Source: Cryptomeria japonica (Eukaryota > Streptophyta > Pinopsida > Cupressales > Cupressaceae). From it: a stretch of DNA of 64,000 nt. Below are positions 23,033 to 34,766 of the stretch, piece by piece. The translations under genes and the position numbers were made by a program. How positions within the stretch are numbered: position 1 is the stretch's first letter; every line of letters starts with the position of its first letter. The DNA is taken from positions 140,348,747 through 140,412,746 of the forward strand of contig NC_081412.1 in the NCBI RefSeq assembly GCF_030272615.1. The letters are read 5' to 3'. The notes beneath the pieces are model-generated. The model saw nothing but the letters and a program-made list of their open reading frames with translations. It ran no database searches and was not told the origin of the DNA.

Positions 23033-24312
23033 TGTTGGCATTATGGTGCATTTTGTATGACCGGTGAATGATATGGTTATCATTGTTGGCAACATCATCT
23101 TCCAAGTCTTTACAGTCTATCGACAGTAAGTAGACCAGTATACAGAGGTTAACCAGTTAAACAATGTGTAGATAGGGAAAGTAGTGAGTAGACCGACACA
23201 CAGGAGGTCAACCGACAAGCAATGAGTAGACCGACACACAGGGGGTCAATCGGCAAGTAGTGAGTAGACCGACACACAGGAGGTCAACCAGCTAAGTAGT
23301 GAACAGATCGGTATACAGGAGGTGATCGGCTAAGTAGATTTTATTCACTACACCGCTAGAGTATGTAACCGATAGACTTGGGAACGTTCAGTTAACATCC
23401 AATTAAACTGACAATCTTCTCCAGTCAACCGGCAGACTTATCGGTATGAACGACTGTCCTGATAGAGATTCCTGGAATAATTTCTGGAGAGCAATTTATG
23501 GCACGGTAATAAAATTTTGAATAGAATGTTTTTGGAGGGAAAATTGGTGACAGATCCAAAGGGTAAAAAATTCACATAATTTATTTTGTTGAGGTTGTTG
23601 TTCATGTGAAAAGAGGTATGGAAAAGTGAACACAGGGGGAGTAGAAAAGAGTGCAGAGCTGAGGGATAGAGGACCGACAAAGTGAAGAGTCGAGGATCAG
23701 TGAATTGGTAGACTGCAGAGCCGAAGGTACATTTAGAAAATTGATGTTGTGCAGAGCAGACACATCCGGTGCAGAAAGAGTATGATTTTCAGTGTGATCT
23801 GATCAGGCTATTAGTAGCCACTCCAACAGATCATCTTTCTGTTGCTTTCTAACCATTGTAACTAAAATCCCTTAATAGGCTGGACTTTAACAGGTACCAT
23901 TGTAAAAACCCCTTAACCGAGTGTCATCTTAATTGATGATTCTAAGACCGTTAACAAGGCTACCTTTAACAGGGTAAGGCACTAACAGGCCTTAATCAAA
24001 ATCCCTTAACTAGGTGGCACCTAATAGTGTCTTTGTAATCTCCTCACAGGGATGGCTCTTCATCAGGCGTACTCCAGAAGAGTACAAATTTTGTGAGTTC
24101 CTACTCACACTGTGGTTTTCTCCCATTTTGAGTTTCCACAAGATAAATCTTGTTGTCACTATGTATCTTTTCATGCATGCATATTATTCTGCAGTAATTA
24201 CTTATATTGATGAATGTTAAGTTAGTGTAAACTTGAGTTAAGAGTTTTAATTAAGTAAAACCGGTAAAGTGCTAATTCACCCCTCCCCTCTCAGCACCGG
24301 TTGGGACTAACA
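23033..24312 (+). repeat. 3' LTR (1280 bp)
   Basis: Partner of 16469-17701, starting TGTTGGCATT and ending CTAACA. It carries one more copy of the ~38-bp internal repeat (four at 23178-23335), which accounts for most of the length difference. Confidence 0.9.
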
Positions 24313-24317
24313 TATAA
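24313..24317. repeat. Target site duplication, right (TATAA)
   Basis: Matches 16464-16468 exactly and directly follows the LTR end. Confidence 0.8.
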
Positions 24318-24719
24318 TGCATATATAAAGATATGTTGTGTTATTTTGCTATATGCCAAATTCTATTTTCACATATTTCTATCTCTTAAGATTGTATATA
24401 ATGGTTGGCCATGTTATTTCAAATCATTTTTGCTCATTTATGTAAATTTACATAATAAAAAATTCTTGCAAACAATGTCTATAAATGTAAATATGATTAA
24501 CCTCAAATAAACATATATATCAAGACGTGTTTTGTTAATTTTCTATGTGTCAAATTATATTTACACACCATGTTATCTCCTAGGATTGTTTACAATGGTT
24601 GGTAATGTTATGTATGCAAGATCATAATTCACAAATAGATTGCATTACTTTGATCCTTATCATACCTTGTAATGGAAGTACAAAATGAAAGGATGCAAGC
24701 AAAAGGTTCCCATTGAAAT

Positions 24720-25050
24720 CAATTGTAGCATACATAGTACCATGCAAGGAAAAATATTATTAACATAAAAATATGAGAAAAACAATACATCCTCCTTGAT
24801 GGAGCCTCCTCATATTTACTCTCTTCTTTCAAGAACCCCCATCTAGAGACACTTGGTACCTCAATTACAACATACATGGTACCATGCAAGGAAAAAATTG
24901 TAGCATACATGGTACCATGCAAAGAAAAAATATTATTAACATAACAATATGAGAAAACCAACACATCCTCCTTGATAGAGCCTCCACATATGCACTCTCT
25001 TCTTCCAATAACCTCCATCTATAGACACATACACCTCAGTTACAACATAT
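24720..25050. repeat. Direct duplication, unit ~177 bp (2 copies)
   Basis: 24720-24873 and 24897-25050 are diverged copies beginning aattgtagcatacat.gtacc and sharing aaatattattaacata and catcctccttgat. A third short piece of the start lies at 24870-24897. The surrounding 24318-25460 has no supported gene. Confidence 0.8.
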
Positions 25051-25465
25051 AGCTCAACCCAAACCATTTGGTGAATCCAATCTCCTCCACATTTCTAACA
25101 AACTATTGAACCACTAGAAATAAATTATATTTCAAAGTTGGATAGCCTTTCAAACATTTTAACATATCTAGTTTGCATGGAAAGATATCCAAGAATTAAA
25201 GCTAGGAAATCACCTAAAATTAATCCTTTTTATAGATGCAAATAAAAAATGGTCATTGCTTCTCAAAATAGAACAACATGGCTCTTGGTAAGCAACCTAG
25301 ATGTTTGCAAAATAAAAGTCAAATTATAATGATGAAGGAGATGTTGATGTCAAGTTAAGGGGGGATAGCTAAAATATAATGGCCACAATATATTTTTCCC
25401 TTAAGATATTTTTACAATTGAAATTGGCATGCCTAGGGTCATAGATGAATTAGATATAATGATAG

Positions 25466-25795
25466 TGTTGGAGTTGAGGAAAATCAACTCTACAGCTCCC
25501 AAAGATCACCTGCATGCAAACTTGTCACAGAAGGAGAGAAGCAAAAAAACTATGGAGGCCAGAATTCAGAGATCCAGAAGAGAGGAGTCACATTGATTGT
25601 GCAACAAGAATATACAATTCAATAATTATAGTTTTTTTGAAAATACAAAGAGAGAATCCTTATAAGAGGATACTCGAAACCTTAAAGGTGAAAACCCTAA
25701 AGAATTATAAGATTCCTAAGTTTAGCTTAAGCATAGAGTATAATAGACTAATAATTAAATAAATAATTATTAGCTAATAAAAGATTACTCCAACA
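25466..25795 (-). repeat. Left LTR (3' LTR of the minus-strand element)
   Basis: 330 bp, nearly identical to 28176-28506; on the minus strand it starts TGTTGGAGTAATC and ends CAACA. Both LTRs contain the shared core gatcacctgcatgcaaactt. Confidence 0.9.
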
Positions 25796-25807
25796 CCCCC
25801 TCTTAAG
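25796..25807 (-). promoter_or_regulatory. Polypurine tract (minus strand CTTAAGAGGGGG)
   Basis: Directly abuts the LTR start on the minus strand, as expected for plus-strand priming. Confidence 0.75.
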
Positions 25808-26384
25808 ATGAACTTAGGGAGTAGCTAAAAAACAACTAAGGACTAAAAAAACATGTAAAAAATGCATGAAAGCAACAATGGGTCCCGACAACTAGGCCTG
25901 ATGAGGTACCCAAGTACAATAAAATCTTTGTAACATGGAGAAAAAGGAGAAAACCCCGTGGGAACAAAACTCCTCTCGAAGAAGAGATGAAAGCTCAAGT
26001 GAAGGACTAAGAAACCTCCAAACAAGAGTGTTCCAGAAGATAGGAACAAAAAAACAGAGAATGAAGAACACCACTGAAGTATGAAATAACTGCAAACACT
26101 GTCGAAGAGTAACTGATGATCTGAAGAACCTCTATGGAAATAGAACATGACCAAGTAGAAAAGATTGTAATCTGCATGAGTGCCCTCAAATGCCACTAAT
26201 CGAATCAGATGGCAAACAAAGGCAAACAATTGAACTCGAAGATACAGATGGCAGGAAACACCAAAGCCTAAAGAGCTAATCAATCGAACCAAGGAAGCAT
26301 TAGAACAATAGGACAAACCCCCCCATAATGCTGAAAAGGGAGAGAGATAGGTACACTAAAAAACGGCCAACAAGAACTACATGA

Positions 26385-27860
26385 CGAAGAATCGGGAACA
26401 TCGAAGGTGCAAAGAAAGTACATAGTGTCGTGGAAGGAACACTCACTTGACACACATCATGAGGCTAATATAGTGGAAGGAACACTCACGTGACAAAGGT
26501 AGATGGCAAAAAAGGCAAACATCAACCCCCCCATGACACTTTATAAGTAGTGCATGTACAATAAGGCACAAGATGTGCAAGATCCCAAGTATATAATGCA
26601 TGGTGACACTTTATCTTAGTGTGTTTGCATAAATAAAATACTACAATGAATAGAAGAGACAAAAGACTAGAAACAGAAAGAACATCCAAAGACGAGGCAT
26701 CCTACTCAAAGAAAGAGATCTCAAGACCTGAAACATCCAAGATATTCACCAGAGTACTGAAAAACAAAAAACTGAATAAAATATACCTGGAGCAGAATCT
26801 GGAAAGAAAATTCATATGAATGGAAAGAACACAGAACACTATTTCCAACGATATAAAATTTTCAAAAAATGGAGTTCAGATGCTCAAGCTATGTCTCCCA
26901 AAGTGAAAAAAGGAACCTCTGACTTTGACAGAAAAAAATGTCATCAAAAACACAAAATCAAAAGTTCAAACATCCATATCTGGATAGAGTTCTGAAAGAG
27001 ATTTCCGACGATATAAGGTTTTTGAAAAAGCGCCTCTGTATGACAAAGTTACGACCAAAAGAAAAAAAACCCTCTTATAGGACATAAAGAGGGTTAAAAA
27101 AAATAAAAAATAAAAAATGAAGAGAATGACCAAGTTACGAAGAACCAGGAACATTGAAGGTGCAGAGAAAGTACATAGTGTCGTGGAAGGAACACTCACT
27201 TGACACACATCATGAGGCTAATGTCGTGGAAGGAACACTCATGTGACAAAAGTAGATGACAAAAAAAAAACATCAACCCCCCCATGACACTTTATAAGTA
27301 ATGCATGTACCATAAGACACAAGATGTGCAAGATCCCAAGTATACAATGCATGGTGGCACTTTATCTCAGTCCGTTTGCATAAATAAAATGCTACAATGA
27401 TCAGAAGAGACAAAAGACTGGAAATAGAAAGAACAACCAAAGACGAGACATCCTACTCAAAGAAAGAGATCCCAGGACCTGAAACATCCAAGATATTCAC
27501 TAGACTGCTGAAAAGCAAAAAACTAATTAAAATATATCTGGAGTAGAATATGGAAAAAAAAACTCATATGAATGGAAAGAACATAGAACAAGCTTTCCAA
27601 CAATATAAAGTTTTCAAAAAATGGAGTTTAGATGCTCAAGTTATGTCTCCTGGAGTGCAAAAAGGAACCTCTGGCTTTGACAAAAAAAACCACCATCAAA
27701 AAAGTAAAATCAAAAGTTCAAACCTTCAGATCTGGATAGAGTTCGAAAAAAGCTTTCCGACGATATAAGGTTTTTGAAAAAACGTCTCCGTATGACCAAG
27801 TTACGACCAAAATAAAAAAAAACCTCTTGTAGGGCAACAAGAGGGTAAACAAAAAAAAAA
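26385..27860. repeat. Internal tandem duplication, unit ~753 bp
   Basis: 26385-27100 and 27138-27860 are diverged copies, both running from cgaagaa(t/c)c.gga.cat.gaagg, through gtgtcgtggaaggaacactc, to agttacgaccaaaa and a C+T/A-rich end. The duplication makes up most of the interior of the small LTR element. Confidence 0.85.
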
Positions 27861-28159
27861 AAGTTTTTTTTTTGGACAAATATTTTCTGACGCATTTGCA
27901 GGTAGAGTCGTACAGATTTTTGTGCCTTGAAGCACGTGCCAATAAAAAATCATGCCCCAGATGCCCCTGTCACCGAAAATAGGCAAATTATATATCAAAA
28001 TTCATGGAATCAACCTTCTGAATCCAACTGTGAGGTCCTTTTGGTACCAAAAAATCAGCTACCCCATAAATGGAAAAGAAACTACACAAACCCTTGAAAA
28101 CACAGATCTAGAGAACAAGGCCCAAAATATCTCATGAAGAGAACAGGGGCATGCAGATT

Positions 28160-28175
28160 GGGAGCTCTGATACCA
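28160..28175 (-). promoter_or_regulatory. Primer binding site (initiator tRNA-Met type, minus strand)
   Basis: The minus strand reads TGGTATCAGAGCTCCC directly after the LTR that ends at 28176. It fixes the orientation of the element. Confidence 0.9.
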
Positions 28176-28506
28176 TATTGGAGTTGACGAAAAATCAACT
28201 CTACAGCTCCCAAAGATCACCTGCATGCAAACTTGTCACAGAAGGAGAGAAGCAAAAAAGCTATGGAGGCCAGAATTTAGAGATCTAGAAAAGAGGGGTC
28301 ATATTGATTGTGCAACAAGAATAAACTATTCAATAATTACAGTTTTTTTGAAAATACAAAGAGAGAATCCTTATAAAAGGATACTCGAAACCCTAAAGGT
28401 GAAAACCCTAAAGAATTATAAGATTCCTAAGTTTAGCTTAAGCATAGAGTATAATAGACTAATAATTAAATAAATAATTATTAGCCAATAAAAGATTACT
28501 CTAACA
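28176..28506 (-). repeat. Right LTR (5' LTR of the minus-strand element)
   Basis: 331 bp, nearly identical to 25466-25795. On the minus strand it starts TGTTAGAGTAATC and ends CCAATA, one base away from the canonical CA end. Confidence 0.9.
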
Positions 28507-28511
28507 AATAG

Positions 28512-31500
28512 TAAACAAGGAAAACATCAAGAAACAACAATATATCTTCTATTTTAGTAGGGGACGTGTTCAAGAGCAGTTAAAATATAAGATTTTTAAT
28601 GATCCATACTACAAAAGATGTGCAATTAGATGATCTTGCATTAGCATGTTTACTCCATGCCTCCACTAAAATCTCAAACCTTCTATATGAAACAACTTCA
28701 AATCCTAATCCCGTAGATGCAAGCTTTATGTAAAAAGATGTTACAGAGGATGACCCATTTCAAGAGAACATGCAAAACACAATTCCATCTATGGAAAACC
28801 TTAAACATGCATGCAGATAGGTGGAAGAGGTGCATTCTTTACTACAAGTAGGGAAAGGATGAGAAATCCTACTATAGAATAGCCACCTCTTTTTCTACCA
28901 TAAATGAATACACTACTAAAAGAATATTTTTAATGGCATTTTCCAGTTAATTTCCAAATGGCATAGCCACATTCAAACATCAATGTATGGGGGAAGTTAA
29001 GCTACATTAATATGCTCTCCATCTTCTAAGGTACAATGATAATAGGTTTGGCTAGCACTTGTAATTTAGGTGCTTCCTATGGAATATATTTATGCATCAC
29101 TAGAGCCAATCCGCATCATTTTAATTTGTCCATAAACAACTAGATGATTTTCTACTAGCAAAATCTTTTGACCTTCACCAAATACTAAACAACTTGCTTG
29201 ATGACAAGCTTGCCAATCAACTCATGTAGTTTAATTCATCAACTCATGGTACACATCCATTTCAGAACTAGCATAGAGGGGATATTTCTAACATGATCAT
29301 TCAAGTTGGTTGTCCAACAATATACTTCACTCTTAGTGTAACAGTTATAAAATTGCTAGACTTGCATAACATTATGTTGTACTTCACACCTACAAATCCT
29401 TGCATGAATTCTAGGTGGAGGTTACAAAATATAGTTTAGAACCGACACCTTAATGGACACACTACATGCACCATAGGTTTACTATGTTTTGTGAAGAGTT
29501 CTTGGAAAAAATTATTGGTGTAACTAACTATTGGTATCTGTATAACCCTTATAACCTTGTAATCTTATATTAAACTCTTACTTTTATTACTTTCTAAAAA
29601 TCTCTTTTGTTAGGTATGAGTGGAAAAATAAAGGATCTACACATATCCATGGTTTCCTTTGGCTCCAAGAAGCACCTAACATTGGAAGTTACAATGGAGT
29701 TTAACCTTCAACCAATATAAAATGCACTTATATACATTGATAGTTATGCCTTTTCATGGAACTCACAAACCCTTGAATTGAGAAATTGAAAATCCTTTGA
29801 TCTATTCTTGATGATCCTTACTTGATGGAAATATGAATAATTATGACAACCAACCGTTCCACTAACTATATTGAATTAGTTTTTCAATGCTATACAAAGT
29901 GTACCTTCCTAACATGCAAGAGGGGGAAAGGAACATGTCTTGTATACCATTATAAAGGCCCTTGAAGCATCCAAGATGAATGGACAACATAAATAAACCC
30001 CTACTCACAATGACAATTGCTTGAAACCCCACAATCCATCTCTCCTCTCTATTCAGAGGACCAATGCAAATTTCTAACTTGTTCTTTCAATTAATGTAGT
30101 GCTCAAATATATTTTAAAATATGCAACAAAATTTGAACACAAGTCTAAAATATACCATTCTATGATGTCTAACATTTCAACTAATTTTGATTTTGATAAG
30201 CTAGTCCTAGTTGCTTTTTGAAAAAGTCTTATTGAAAGCCTTGTCTATCGAGTAACAAGATTAAAATTAACAATAAAAATATGTAGATGATTTTATGTAT
30301 CCAAATAAATAGATAGCAATAAATCATAGATGAAAGTAGAATTCAAAATAAATGCAAACTATGACTCAAGAATTACATGGAGAAACCCTTTGGGGAAAAA
30401 ACTCAACACCCAATGAGATCGAAGACTTTTATTAATCCTTTAAATGAGTTACATCAACACAACTTCTCTCTCTAAATCATAACAACACTCCATTGCTTCA
30501 ACAAATTGTAAATTAACTTTTTTTTCCTTCAACTCAAGCACTAAATATATAGGCATGAGAGAAACCACAAACCATGAATGGTTTCTAAATCATCTAGGCA
30601 TAAATCACAAAAATAAGAAACTTCCTCTTCCAATGTGATTTTATATGCCTTTTAGTAATGTGGTCATGCAAACTTGGTTAGAAGCAAATTTGTAATATTG
30701 TAAATAATATTTTCATATTTTTTCTATATGTTAGTATTTGACGTTTTTGAAGGCCTTCAGGGCATTTTCAACCCTTGAAACTTTGGCTTGTCCCTTAGAA
30801 TGTTGCCATAGGCAGTTCTTACAGGACTTCGCCTTAAACTCTTGGAGACCTTTCCAACGAGTTAAACGGCTCGTAATTCCGAGTCCTGAGTAGAAAGTTA
30901 TGCCTAGTTAAAGTTAGAACAAAATTTCATATAGTTTTTTGAAATTTTTGTAGTTTTAGATTTTATTATGTAAATAAATAGATGTGACTATTGGGTTTCA
31001 ATTCTCAAGGGGTTTTGGTGACCCTTGGAATCTCATGAATTGATATATGTTGGATTTTGGAATTGAATAGATTACTTTTTGGCTTGCTTCAATTCCATGT
31101 TAACCTTGTTCATGTAAACAAATCCACAATACCGCAGGTTCTCACTTAGGTGTTGTCATCCGAATCCATAATTCCGATCAAAACTAAAAAAATTCCTTCA
31201 CTTCTCCAAGCTCACATTTAACTTCCCCTTTTTCATGATCTTTCTAATTTGACAACTGAAAAACATCTTACAAGTTGTCATAGTTGCAATCAACAACTTT
31301 CATTAGAACTAAAAGATAATTACAAGTTGTCAATTAATAATTAAATATAAATATGGTCAAAGCAAGGTTAAGACATTTTCTAAACATTGTCGACCATGAT
31401 ATCAGATCCTAGGAGAGTTTCCATCTTTTACTAAAACCCCCTCTCTCCATATCTAGCAATAAATTTGTTTGTTTAAATGTAAACCAAAAAAGTTTTGAAC

Positions 31501-32285
31501 ATGTTTCAGTCTCACCCACATCCACAACCACATTCCCAACCTATATTGATGCTTACATGACACAACCAATACATCTAAAGACAATGTTACTTATTGAAGT
31601 GACTAAAAAATGGACCTTCAAAGCATCTCAAAAGTATATTCAATGGAAAGAGTGATCCACACTAGCCATTGTTTGAGTCTCCTTTTGATTCACAACCATC
31701 CCTACAAAAGAGGACAACTATTTTCAAGCATTATGTTTGAGTGAAATACTACTATACTAGTCATTTTGTAACATTCACATTTCTTTTGGTTCATTGGACA
31801 ATCAAATTATAACATAGTAGGAGATTTTTCATGCACATACCATTCATGGTATGTTTGACACACACCACTAGAACTAGTCCAATAACCTAATGTCAACACT
31901 CCTAGTGAGGGTGTTGGAATGCTAGAAAACAAAAATAAAGAATGACAAGTCTTGTTCGGTCTATACCTAGGATTTCTTATTCACTTAGATGAACTTAACA
32001 TGCTTGGTTGATGTGACATTGACCTGAACCATGATTGGGAAGAGCCCCACTTCAATCCACTACAACAAATTATAATTGCTAATTTGTAGACTCCAATTGC
32101 CCAATATTTTAAGTACACCATATTCTCAATCAACGTACCCAAAACAACCTATCTACTCAACAACAAAAATACTACTATATAGTTTTGTTGCATATATCTA
32201 CCATTAGTTTGTAATCACCACTAAAATTAATTGTTTAAGGAATCGTAAGAACCAAAATTTCACATTACAAAACAAGTATCAAGTT
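28512..32285. other. Intergenic, no supported gene
   Basis: AT-rich sequence without a conserved reading frame. The stretch near 30370-30450 (gagaaaccctttggggaaaa) has the flavour of a retroelement leader, but no LTR pair or PBS was found. Confidence 0.45.
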
Positions 32286-32289
32286 TGCA

Positions 32290-33540
32290 TTCATGAAGGC
32301 AACCCCACTTGGCCAATCACCATTTCTGCTTCTTACACCAATGAGTGTCACAAATTTCAACATAGAAGCATCTGCGACTCATTTCACCCTTCAAATACCA
32401 GTCAAAGAAATGACCCCCCTAAAAGGGAAAAAACTTGTGACCTTCCCAAAAAGCATGTGCTTTATACAATACATTTTGATAGATGAAATGACCTTGATGG
32501 ACCCAAAGTTATTACAACAAATTGACATGAGGTTGCATGAAGTATTCTCTGGCCATAACCACGTATCCCATTTGGAGGACACTTAATTATGTTATTTAGT
32601 GACCTAGGCCAACTAACACTAGTCAAGGACATAGCTATGCATACTTTGACTTCTAGTGGGGGAACATTTTAACACAATTTCACAATAAATATTGCATTAA
32701 ACAACATATTTCATTAAATAGGCGAGGAGCCTACCCAAATCGCTTTTCATGCTCTATTATGAAATTTATGGAATGTAGAGCCCACAATTATAGATTGGCA
32801 AGTTCTAATGTCACAATCAAGTTCTTGATTCACTGAATATTAATCTATTTTCTTATCCTTCATATATCTATTTGCAACAAATGAAATGGTCTTACTATAT
32901 AATAAACATATGTTGTTATCAAGCAACGCCATTTGCCTTGTCCAATGCAAAGTAACATGCTTAAATCGAGATGAAGAACAACTAAATCTAAGATTCTTAT
33001 GTGTATTGGCCAAGAAGTTATGTCATGCTTAAACTTATGGGTGGAAAAAGGCCTTATGAATGGTGCATTTGGACAATTCAAATCAATTGTATACAGGGAG
33101 GGTGAAAAACCACCTCAACTTCGCTTGTTTGTTGTTGTCCAGTTCAAACATTACATAGGCCTGGTATGGGATTGCAATAACCCAAAAAATATCCTTGTAA
33201 TCCCATTGAGCTGTAGTGCCATCGTCAAATCCCACTAAAAATGGCATGGGCTTTAACGAATACACAAGTCACAGGGTCTTACTCTTCAAAAGGAAACAAT
33301 AGACATTGATTGATAAGGGCTTGACATTCACAACTATTGCAAGAGTATGTGAACTTGCAAGTCTCTGCATACACCCCGCCTTCACATTATGTACATATGC
33401 AACAAGGCCCGTATGTTGGTCAACAAAAACAAGAAGATGAGTGCTTGATAACATTTTACATGCAAACTCTTGAAACAATGAAAAAAGCTTACAAGAAGCC
33501 CAAGTATGTGGTTCCATCCCTTCTTTTAACCACTTCCATT
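32290..33540 (+). pseudogene. PIF1-like helicase relic (Helitron-type)
   Basis: 32293-32586 reads LLTPMSVTNFNIEASATHFT, the degraded segment after the Walker A loop, then IPVKEM, and YILIDEMTLMDPKLLQQID, which contains the Walker B (IDEM) and following helix of PIF1-type helicases. 33020-33230 reads NLWVEKGLMNGAFGQFKSIV and EGEKPPQLRLFVVVQF, the typical NL-x-VE-x-GLVNGA block of Helitron-linked PIF1 proteins. Around 33250 the frame shows HKSQGLTLQKETID, the late helicase motif. The Walker A lysine loop and the region at 32587-32998 are lost or scrambled, and stops occur. It is a dead fragment; no Helitron ends were identified. Confidence 0.75.
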
Positions 33541-34440
33541 TAAAGAAAGACCTACCATTGTGTCTCTTAATAGTATATACATTTTTCTAATAAAAATTTA
33601 ATTCTCTTTAATTTAATTCATGTATATTTTGTGGATTTCGAGATCATCAAGACAATTGTCTTTACATTCATTTTTATTATTTAATCCATAAGATAAGTAT
33701 TCAATATAAAATGTCAAACAATTAGGCATCTAACCAAAGTTATATTATTGATTACATCTTCATTATATCTTTGTTGTTACAAGATGGACTTATACAAATA
33801 AATAATTTAATTGATGCACTTTTCTAATCTATTATTGCTTACTTCTAAATTTTCTATAATTTGCAAATTTGACATATGTAAAAAAAAAGGCAATATACAT
33901 TTTCATATTATTCTTTTTATGCACTTCATTTTAAAGTAACTATCTTCCTTTAAAAAATGGGTAGTAATATAGATATAATATTGTGTTCATTGCATTTATT
34001 GTTATATCTCAAAAAATCAATTAATGTGTAATATCTTTATGACCTATTTTTAATTTCACTTGAATGATCCAATTTTTAAAACTTTCTTTCTTTAACAAGA
34101 TACCTCATTTGCAATATTTAATGTACATATATAAAATAAAAATAAAAATATTCAATTACATATAAAAAAATTGTTAAATTTTTTACTTTCTTTTTATAAG
34201 ATATAGATTTATTATTTTCATTCTTTATTTAAGATTATTCATTTTCATAAAGACATCTATACTATGCTCTCTCTTATTCAAGAATTCCTCCCCATACCTG
34301 CACACCAAAACAAAATATGCTTGCTAATTGAATTTTTCAATCAATATTTTTTAGATTCTTTCTTTATACTTTAATATGAATTATAGACGTTTACTGCCTT
34401 TTACCTTTAAAAAAAAATAGTACACAACAATTCCAGGCTG
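33541..34440. other. AT-rich spacer upstream of the host gene
   Basis: No gene seen. Mostly A/T runs, with no motif I can name. Confidence 0.5.
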
Positions 34441-34702
34441 ACATTGATGCCGTGTCAGATGAGGATTTCTCAAGCCATTCATAATATTAAAGAAAAAAAA
34501 CACTTTTGTCGCTTTTCAAAATCTGAATTGCCCTCGAGCTTTTATGTTCAGTAAATATAGGCCTGGGTTAAACTCGTTTCGCTCTACCAGGAGGGTGGTA
34601 ACACTTATGCAATTGCACATTTGGTAGAGCTATGCTCTAAAATTCTGTCTTGCCTTATACTACATTCAAAACGGAGTTACAGCAAAAGTAGGCCTTGTAA
34701 AG
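34441..34702 (+). promoter_or_regulatory. Probable promoter and 5' UTR of the TMEM144-like gene
   Basis: GC content rises here relative to the AT-rich spacer. A weak TATA-like taaatatagg lies near 34552, about 150 bp before the ATG at 34703. The transcription start cannot be fixed from sequence alone. Confidence 0.3.
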
Positions 34703-34766
34703 ATGGACGATGTTATAATTGGACTGTTGGCAGCATTTGGATCTGCTCTCTTCTTTGGATCATATG
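34703..34766 (+). CDS. TMEM144-like gene, exon 1
   Basis: Starts at ATG ([14 protein letters not shown]) and covers the first helix. Donor gtaaga follows at 34767. It ends after the first base of codon 22, which is completed in exon 2 as Ala. Confidence 0.75.

Larger units (their letters stand above)
16469..24312 (+). mobile_element. Complete non-autonomous LTR retrotransposon (gag-like plus unknown ORF, no pol)
   Basis: Both LTRs, PBS, polypurine tract and a perfect 5-bp TATAA duplication define the borders. The 3' LTR starts TGTTGG and both LTRs end AACA, so the ends are short inverted repeats. The internal part (17702-23032) encodes a gag-like zinc-knuckle protein and a second long ORF. 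I find no protease, RT, RNase H or integrase motif. It would therefore depend on enzymes of another element. Both ORFs contain several stops; the LTRs have diverged by many scattered substitutions, so the insertion is not recent. The CCHC gag and tRNA-Met PBS do not by themselves decide between copia and gypsy. Confidence 0.9.
25466..28506 (-). mobile_element. Small non-autonomous LTR retrotransposon (3.04 kb)
   Basis: Two near-identical ~330-bp LTRs bracket 2.38 kb. A PBS and a polypurine tract both read on the minus strand, so the element points left. Flanking bases gatag (25461-25465) and aatag (28507-28511) agree at four of five positions, a probable 5-bp target duplication with one change. 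No gag, protease, RT or integrase motif is seen in the interior; the open frames there look accidental. Short LTRs and a non-coding interior suggest a TRIM- or LARD-like passenger of a copia-type element. Confidence 0.85.

Noticed and set aside
16469..24312. Firm assignment of this element to Ty1/copia
   Set aside because: The tRNA-Met PBS and CCHC knuckles occur in both superfamilies and there is no pol gene to decide.
25843..26316. Minus-strand 157-codon frame in the small LTR element
   Set aside because: Phe/Ser/Leu-rich with no recognisable motif, in a repeat-rich interior; probably chance.
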